The notes beneath the pieces are model-generated. The model was not told where the DNA came from, searched no databases, and worked only from the letters and a program-made list of their open reading frames with translations. This document shows positions 59,824 through 64,000 of a stretch of DNA of 64,000 nucleotides, piece after piece. Position 1 is the first letter of the stretch. Each line of letters opens with the position of its first letter. The position numbers and the translations under genes were made by a program. The stretch comes from Pseudomonas neuropathica (lineage in GTDB: Bacteria; Pseudomonadota; Gammaproteobacteria; Pseudomonadales; Pseudomonadaceae): positions 1 through 64,000 of the forward strand of contig NZ_JACOPX010000022.1 in the NCBI RefSeq assembly GCF_015461835.1, read 5' to 3'.

Positions 59824-61043
59824 TTACTTCGGGGTTGATCTTTCGGGGTCTGCGGGATCGATTTGTTCCCCAGTCTCGTGGTTAAACTCGCCGAGATGCT
59901 TGCCTTGCTTGTTATAAAGCTCGATCGCACCGGTTTTACTGTCCCATTCATAGATCCGGCCTTTTCTATCTTTCCATCGGCTGCGTCTACCGCCTCCGCC
60001 TTGAACACTGCTTTTGGATTTGACAGGAAAGGCATCCGGGAATGCGGGAAGTGTTGAGGGAGGTCTGTGGTACTTGATATCGCCGCCGAGAGCGGGCCTT
60101 GAAATAACAACATACAGGGGTGACACCCCGGAGTCAGCCGGAAAAACCAAGATGAAGTCGTGGTACTCAGGCGGGTAAATCGGATTAACGATGATCTTGT
60201 CTGCTTGCTCAGTCGGCGGGTAAATCCAGATCTGGGGTATTTGCGGTGCGCCTTCCAGCGGTGGAATTTCCGATGTACCGCTGGTGTCTACGGCGGGAGT
60301 CCAAATGAGTGTTGCCCCATTACCGAAATCTGCGACCTGCTGGGTGCCTTGCTTCACGAACCGTACGACAGGAATCATCTCCCAATCGCTGCGCGTCTGG
60401 GTGTTGTACCCATATCCTTTCAAGGTGCCGTCGGCTTGTTGTTCTAAACGCAATCGGACACGAGTGCGACCTTTCTCAAGCGATTTAAGTTGTTCTTCTG
60501 TGTATAGCGAGCTGTCGCCCAAACTCGAAGGCCAAAGCAGAGCAACCATGCCGAGCAATGCACCAGCGACAACACCTCCCGTCACTGCACTTGCACCACT
60601 CACCGCACTTGCGCCTGGGCTTGCAGTGGTAGTCGTAGTTAATAGAAGCGTTCCTGCCGCAGCGGGAAAATTACGGCCTCCTACTTTTTTAGCGGGATGT
60701 TCCCAGCAGTGTCTCGCTCGCGGCCGCCCAACAAAGACAACTCTCCAAAATCAGCCAACTTCTCGACCGGAATAAATCCGGTACTACTGACATGGTTGAT
60801 TACACCATCCGGAAGTTGGCAGCTTTTAGCGAACACGCAACCTTTTGCATCGGGCATAGGCTGTTGTGGCTGTTTGATTAGGCTGTTTTCGTAGGCTTGC
60901 TGTCTGGCAAGCATGTCGTCATAGGCGGTTTGTCTAGCTTCCCGCTCTGCCAACTCGCTGTCGGTCATGTAGCGGCTAGTGATGTGGTGTCCGTCACCGG
61001 CCGGTGGATTTTGAACCCGAGGTCTGTCTGTCTTTCGCGCCAT
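59824..61043 (-). pseudogene. S-type pyocin with colicin E3-like rRNase tip, frameshifted
   Basis: The N-terminal 120 residues (MARKTDRPRVQNPPAGDGHH) encode a pyocin targeting region and end at a UAG (60683-60681) in the zero frame. The same coding continues in the -1 frame without a gap: GTA (60684-60682) gives VGGRNFPAAAG, a Thr/Ala-rich hydrophobic stretch and the pyocin-S domain, ending in a C-terminal tip YEWDSKTGAIELYNKQGKHL that resembles colicin E3. The join is at A_AAA_AAG (60690-60684), a classic -1 slippery heptamer directly before the stop. It may be a real loss, a sequencing error or programmed frameshifting. The tip lacks the catalytic histidine found in colicin E3 (Thr at that place). 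The immunity-like gene is downstream. Confidence 0.8.
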
Positions 61044-61348
61044 GAGCGTCCTTGTTCTATCGTCAGAAAACGATGCGGACGCTAAATGAATGGGTATTTG
61101 ATAGATGTAGGACCGGTCTGAAATTGCGACCGTTGTTACAAGTGTAAAAAATAAGGATTGATGCTTAAAAGGTACGCCAACTCGCTCGGGCCTTCCTATG
61201 GTCTGGTTTTCAGATATTTGTTAGCAGAAAGAAAGCCATCGCGAGCAGGCTCACTCCTACAGTTGATCGCGGATGCTCATGGGATTTGAGTGCACCGCAG
61301 ATCTAGTGTGGGAGCGAGCTTGCTCGCGAAGAGCGATCACGCGGTCAA
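61044..61348. other. Pyocin promoter region and half-REP elements
   Basis: No supported gene. AAGGACGCTC before 61043 is the pyocin ribosome site. No clear PrtN-type or LexA-type site was recognised by eye. A half REP at 61234-61262 and another at 61306-61336 lie close to the 61349 gene. Confidence 0.55.
61234..61336. repeat. Two REP halves in opposite orientations
   Basis: ATCGCGAGCAGGCTCACTCC (61239-61258, right-arm type) and TGTGGGAGCGAGCTTGCTCG (61307-61326, left-arm type). They occur in reversed order compared with the usual pairs (right arm first). Confidence 0.7.
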
Positions 61349-61618
61349 TCAGGCTGCGTGGGCCATCTCGGCCAGTGTGTCGGCCACGGTTTTTTGCAGT
61401 GAAGGGAACCGGCGGGTCACGCGGCGCAGTGCGGGTAGCACGGCGTCGATTTCCAGTTCATCGAGTTGGGGAAGGACGGTGACGGCGGAGGCGACGATGG
61501 ATTCGCGTTCGCTTTCGAACAGCACCAGGCAGGCGTTCTGTGCCCAGCGTCCGTCCCGCTCGTTGAAGCCCATGGCCACCAGTGCCGCGACGACTTGTGC
61601 ATCGGTTTTGTTGGACAT
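61349..61618 (-). CDS. Small helical-repeat protein, paralogue of the 59226 protein
   Basis: An 89-residue all-helical protein without signal peptide (TDAQVVAALVAMGFNERDGRWAQNACLVLFESER). It is a shorter paralogue of the 59226 protein. It lies on the same strand as the pyocin genes but upstream of the toxin, and downstream of the DUF6124 gene (two bases after its stop), so it forms a pair with the latter. The function is unknown. Confidence 0.7.
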   Translation of the reverse strand: MSNKTDAQVVAALVAMGFNERDGRWAQNACLVLFESERESIVASAVTVLPQLDELEIDAVLPALRRVTRRFPSLQKTVADTLAEMAHAA

Positions 61619-61620
61619 GG

Positions 61621-62001
61621 TTATTGCCTCAGGGCGGGGTCGATTTTGTCGAGGGCGCGGTTGACCGCGAGTTCGCCGAGCATGACCACTTGCTGGATGC
61701 CGAGCACGGTGTTGCGGTAGGGCGAGTCGAGCAGGGCGGCGAAGTCGCTGAGCATGATGCTGGCCGAGGCCATGGATTCGCAGGCGTGGGCCATGAGGTC
61801 TTCGGCGCCGGTGTTCGGGTCGACGAGGAACATGGTGCTGGGTCTGCGCGGTGGTGAAGGCGGTGTGGGTTTCAGGTAATGGTCGAGGGCGCGCTCGGCG
61901 GCTTCGTGGAGTTTTCTGGAGCCCGGTGTGGAATAGGGGGACGTTGGATTTGGATCGATTTCCGCGTCTGTTTCGGGCGGATTTGGTGTGATTTTGAACA
62001 T
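61621..62001 (-). CDS. DUF6124-like Pseudomonas protein
   Basis: A 126-residue soluble protein starting MFKITPNPPETD and carrying KLHEAAERALDHYLKP then a helical C-terminal (MLGELAVNRALDKIDP). The sequence matches the DUF6124 family from memory (formerly labelled DUF3077 in some genomes). Members are frequent in Pseudomonas and have no assigned function. An in-frame ATG 15 bases upstream was not chosen. It is cotranscribed with the 61349 protein (two-base gap). Confidence 0.75.
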   Translation of the reverse strand: MFKITPNPPETDAEIDPNPTSPYSTPGSRKLHEAAERALDHYLKPTPPSPPRRPSTMFLVDPNTGAEDLMAHACESMASASIMLSDFAALLDSPYRNTVLGIQQVVMLGELAVNRALDKIDPALRQ

Positions 62002-62439
62002 GGTGTAGTTTTCCAAAGTGATGCTGACACCACCTCGCGACTAAACGAAAAGGTGGCAGCTATACGCAGGTTAGTCGACCGGGAACTCCACCAAAACCGG
62101 CGCGCCCGAAGGCGCCCTGCGCACAGCTACCATTGAGTGAGGTATCGAAATACCTACTGTCTGGAACGTTGTGCAGTTCAAGTGGATTACCGAGCGACTA
62201 AACCCGATCACTGACCCTTCAGTGACGCGAACCAAGTTACCGGCGACCCCCTAGCCGCACAAGCCGGCGGATTCTGGCGTAGTTGTAGGCAAAGGCGCAA
62301 GGCGCTGTAGCCTTGTGGCTGATGTCTAAATGATGCTGCGTTTTACTGGGCGCTTTCGCGAGCAAGCTCGCTCCCACAGGGGGAATGCATTCCAAACTGT
62401 GGGAGCGAGCTTGCTCGCGAAGAGGCCCGGTAAATCACC
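62002..62439. other. Structured intergenic region between the DUF6124 and GlxA genes
   Basis: No gene supported. Two perfect hairpins, AGGTAT-CGAA-ATACCT (62140-62155) and TCACTGA-CCCT-TCAGTGA (62208-62225), and a direct repeat GCGACTAAAC (62037-62046 and 62194-62203) lie upstream of the DUF6124 gene. Two REP copies sit at 62352-62380 and 62398-62424. Promoter signals were not identified. Confidence 0.55.
62352..62424. repeat. REP copies, tail-to-tail arrangement
   Basis: TCGCGAGCAAGCTCGCTCCC (right-arm type) followed 17 bases later by TGTGGGAGCGAGCTTGCTCG (left-arm type), the opposite order to the other pairs, so the palindromes point outward. Confidence 0.8.
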
Positions 62440-63414
62440 TCAGGAATCGACCCTGACCCCACGCCCAAACCGCTCCCGATACACCGACGGCGGCACCCCC
62501 ACGACCCCACGAAACGCCACACGAAAACTCTCCACCGACCGATAACCGCAACGCTCGGCAATCTGCTCTGTATTGTCCGGCGTACTTTCCAGTAACTCCC
62601 GCGCCCGCGCCAACCGTTCATGCTGCAACCACGCCTTGGGCGACTGCCCACTGGCCTCGGTAAACCGCCGCAGAAACGTACGCTCACTCATCGCCGCTTC
62701 GCTGGCCAGATCACGCACTTCCAGCGGTTCATGCAAACGCTCGCGCGCCCACTGCATCACCCGCGACAGATCATTGCGCGGCGTCGGGCTGACCGGGGTC
62801 GGAATGAACTGCGCCTGGCCGCCGGTGCGTTGCGGCGACATCACCAGGCGCCGCGCCACCGAGTTGGCGACCTGCGTGCCGAAGTCCCGTGCCACCAGAT
62901 GCAGGCAGGCGTCGATCCCGGCCGCGCTGCCCGCCGAAGTGATCAATTGCCCGGAGTCGACATAAAGCACGTCCGGATCGACGGCAATCGCCGGGAAGCG
63001 TTGCGCCAGTTCCGCGGTGTAACGCCAATGGGTGGTGGCGCCGTGGCCGTCGAGCAGGCCGGTGGCTGCCAGCACAAATACACCCGAGCAGATCGACAGC
63101 AAGCGCGCGCCCCGGGCATGGGCCTGACGCAACGCGTCGATCAATGCTGGAGGCACCGCCGCGTTGCGATCACGCCAGCCGGGAATGATGATGGTGCGCG
63201 CCTCGGCCAACAATTCCAGGCCGCCATCGGCCAGCACCTGAATGCCGCCCAAGGCGCGCATCGGGCCTTGATCGACCGCCGCAATGGCGTGGGAGTACCA
63301 CGGGAAATCGAACTCCGGCCGGGTCAGGCCAAAGACTTCCACGGCGATGCCAAACTCGAATGTGCAGAGGCCGTCGTAGGCCAGAATCGCAACCAGACCT
63401 GGTGATGTCGGCAT
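62440..63414 (-). CDS. GlxA-family transcriptional regulator (FtrA-like)
   Basis: A 324-residue regulator with a DJ-1/PfpI-like N-terminal domain (ILAYDGLCTFEFGIAVEVFGLTR, then LLSICSGVFVLAATGLLDGH with a Cys in the position of the pseudo-nucleophile) and a C-terminal AraC-type double helix-turn-helix (about 225-320, RDLASEAAMSERTFLRRFTEASG). The start at 63414 is conserved. It is divergent from the rhodanese gene at 63516, a pairing seen in many Pseudomonas. FtrA-like labels occur in databases. The ligand is unknown. Confidence 0.88.
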   Translation of the reverse strand: MPTSPGLVAILAYDGLCTFEFGIAVEVFGLTRPEFDFPWYSHAIAAVDQGPMRALGGIQVLADGGLELLAEARTIIIPGWRDRNAAVPPALIDALRQAHARGARLLSICSGVFVLAATGLLDGHGATTHWRYTAELAQRFPAIAVDPDVLYVDSGQLITSAGSAAGIDACLHLVARDFGTQVANSVARRLVMSPQRTGGQAQFIPTPVSPTPRNDLSRVMQWARERLHEPLEVRDLASEAAMSERTFLRRFTEASGQSPKAWLQHERLARARELLESTPDNTEQIAERCGYRSVESFRVAFRGVVGVPPSVYRERFGRGVRVDS

Positions 63415-63515
63415 TTGGCGGAAAATTCCCGGTGAGTGTCTTGTCCGCCACTGTAGCCGCAAGCGACCGCTCGATAAAGTCTGTTCACACCCGTTCAGAT
63501 AAAGGAGCAACACCC

Positions 63516-63944
63516 ATGGTCAGTCTGGTTCGCGACATCCCCGCAGCCCCGTCAGCAATCGCCCTGATGCACTTCAGCAATCGTCTGACCTTCGAAACCG
63601 ATTGTTCCGACGTCTTCAGCAGCCAAGAGGCCGGCGAGATCGATTTTGTTCTGGTCGATGTCCGTGGGCCGCTGGCCTTTGAGCGCGGGCATGTGCCGGG
63701 CGCGATCAATATCCCGAACCGCTTGCTCACGGCGGCGGAATTGGCGATCTACCCGAAATCCACGCTGTTCGTGGTCTATTGCGCCGGCCCGCACTGCAAC
63801 GGCGCGAACAAGGCAGCGGTGAAACTGGCGGCGTTGGGTTACCCGGTCAAGGAGATGATCGGCGGGGTTACCGGATGGCTGGATGAAGGCTTTCAACTGA
63901 GCGTTGAGCAAGCCGCCAAAACCGCCATCGGCTGCGAATGCTGA
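63516..63944 (+). CDS. Rhodanese-like protein
   Basis: A 142-residue single-domain rhodanese. The catalytic Cys89 lies in VVYCAGPHCNGANKAA, the active-site loop, with a second cysteine at 94. The usual FVLVDVRGPLAFERGHVPGAINIPNR motif precedes it. No signal peptide is present. AAAGGAG precedes the ATG. It is divergent from the GlxA-like regulator, which probably controls it. Cyanide/thiosulfate or persulfide transfer is the family role; the actual donor is unknown. Confidence 0.9.
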   Translation: MVSLVRDIPAAPSAIALMHFSNRLTFETDCSDVFSSQEAGEIDFVLVDVRGPLAFERGHVPGAINIPNRLLTAAELAIYPKSTLFVVYCAGPHCNGANKAAVKLAALGYPVKEMIGGVTGWLDEGFQLSVEQAAKTAIGCEC

Positions 63945-63949
63945 TCCCC

Positions 63950-64000
63950 TTGTAGGAGCTGCCGCAGGCTGCGATCTCTTGATCTTGATGGTTAAAAAAA
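63950..64000. repeat. REP element, GTAGGAGCTGCCG family, cut by the window edge
   Basis: TTGTAGGAGCTGCCGCAGGC to GATCTCTTGATCTTGATG; the right partner would lie beyond 64000. Confidence 0.75.

Noticed and set aside
61044..61200. PrtN-type or LexA-type site upstream of the pyocin gene
   Set aside because: I searched by eye for ATTG-GT pairs and CTG-N10-CAG and found no convincing match; regulation is therefore left open.
1..64000. tRNA, rRNA and riboswitches
   Set aside because: No cloverleaf-type or rRNA-like stretches were recognised by eye; a covariance-model search would be decisive.

Overview
The window is chromosomal DNA from a fluorescent-group Pseudomonas (P. fluorescens lineage in the broad sense). 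This rests on GC-rich codon use, three families of Pseudomonas REP-type palindromes in the gaps between genes, a complete hydrogen cyanide synthase operon (hcnABC) with an Rsm-type leader, an S-type pyocin cassette, and many two-component, LysR, TetR, AraC and GGDEF genes. No rRNA, tRNA, CRISPR array or intact insertion sequence was seen.

Layout. 1-5.7 kb: the 3' end of a group II intron with a frameshifted maturase abuts the immunity gene of an orphan Rhs toxin whose variable tip is a ParB-like nuclease. 5.9-25 kb: housekeeping and accessory metabolism (Nudix hydrolase, O6-alkylguanine methyltransferase, periplasmic gamma-glutamyltransferase, isochorismatase-family hydrolase, an LprI-like gene broken by a stop codon, TetR/GNAT pair, lipoproteins, SulP transporter, hybrid kinase, AhpD-like/AraC pair, EamA/MocR pair, cytochrome c, diguanylate cyclase). 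24.7-31.4 kb: a secreted protein made of nine 13-residue repeats, periplasmic chorismate mutase, MATE exporter, YceI, two small W/G/H-rich envelope proteins, and a DUF4442/TetR pair sharing a 33-bp operator-like palindrome. 31.8-47.9 kb: P1 aminopeptidase, PotF-like binding protein with a divergent LuxR regulator, rRNA-methyltransferase-like gene, response regulator, HAD phosphatase, isoprenylcysteine-methyltransferase-like gene, a LysR-controlled aldo/keto reductase-SDR-SRPBCC operon, an OmpR/kinase pair, a membrane protein behind a strong sigma-54 motif, a 24-residue membrane protein, and a delta-60 repeat gene bracketed by two identical terminators. 47.9-51.1 kb: hcnABC. 51.2-58.7 kb: KefC-like antiporter, a LysR/ModA-like/MHS-transporter cluster, RcnB-like protein, an unrecognised gene, a second diguanylate cyclase. 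58.8-62 kb: FKBP isomerase and a pyocin cassette whose toxin gene is frameshifted on a slippery A-run. 62.4-64 kb: GlxA-type regulator and divergent rhodanese.

How it fits together. The two ends carry interbacterial-competition modules (Rhs/ParB tip and colicin E3-like pyocin), and hcnABC adds diffusible cyanide, as expected of a plant- or soil-associated antagonist. Most regulators are divergent from the genes they probably control, and REP palindromes fill the gaps after many 3' ends. The most unusual signals are the A_AAA_AAG frameshift in the pyocin, paralogous small proteins flanking the pyocin genes, the 13-residue repeat protein, the nested palindromes in the hcn promoter, and the duplicated terminators.
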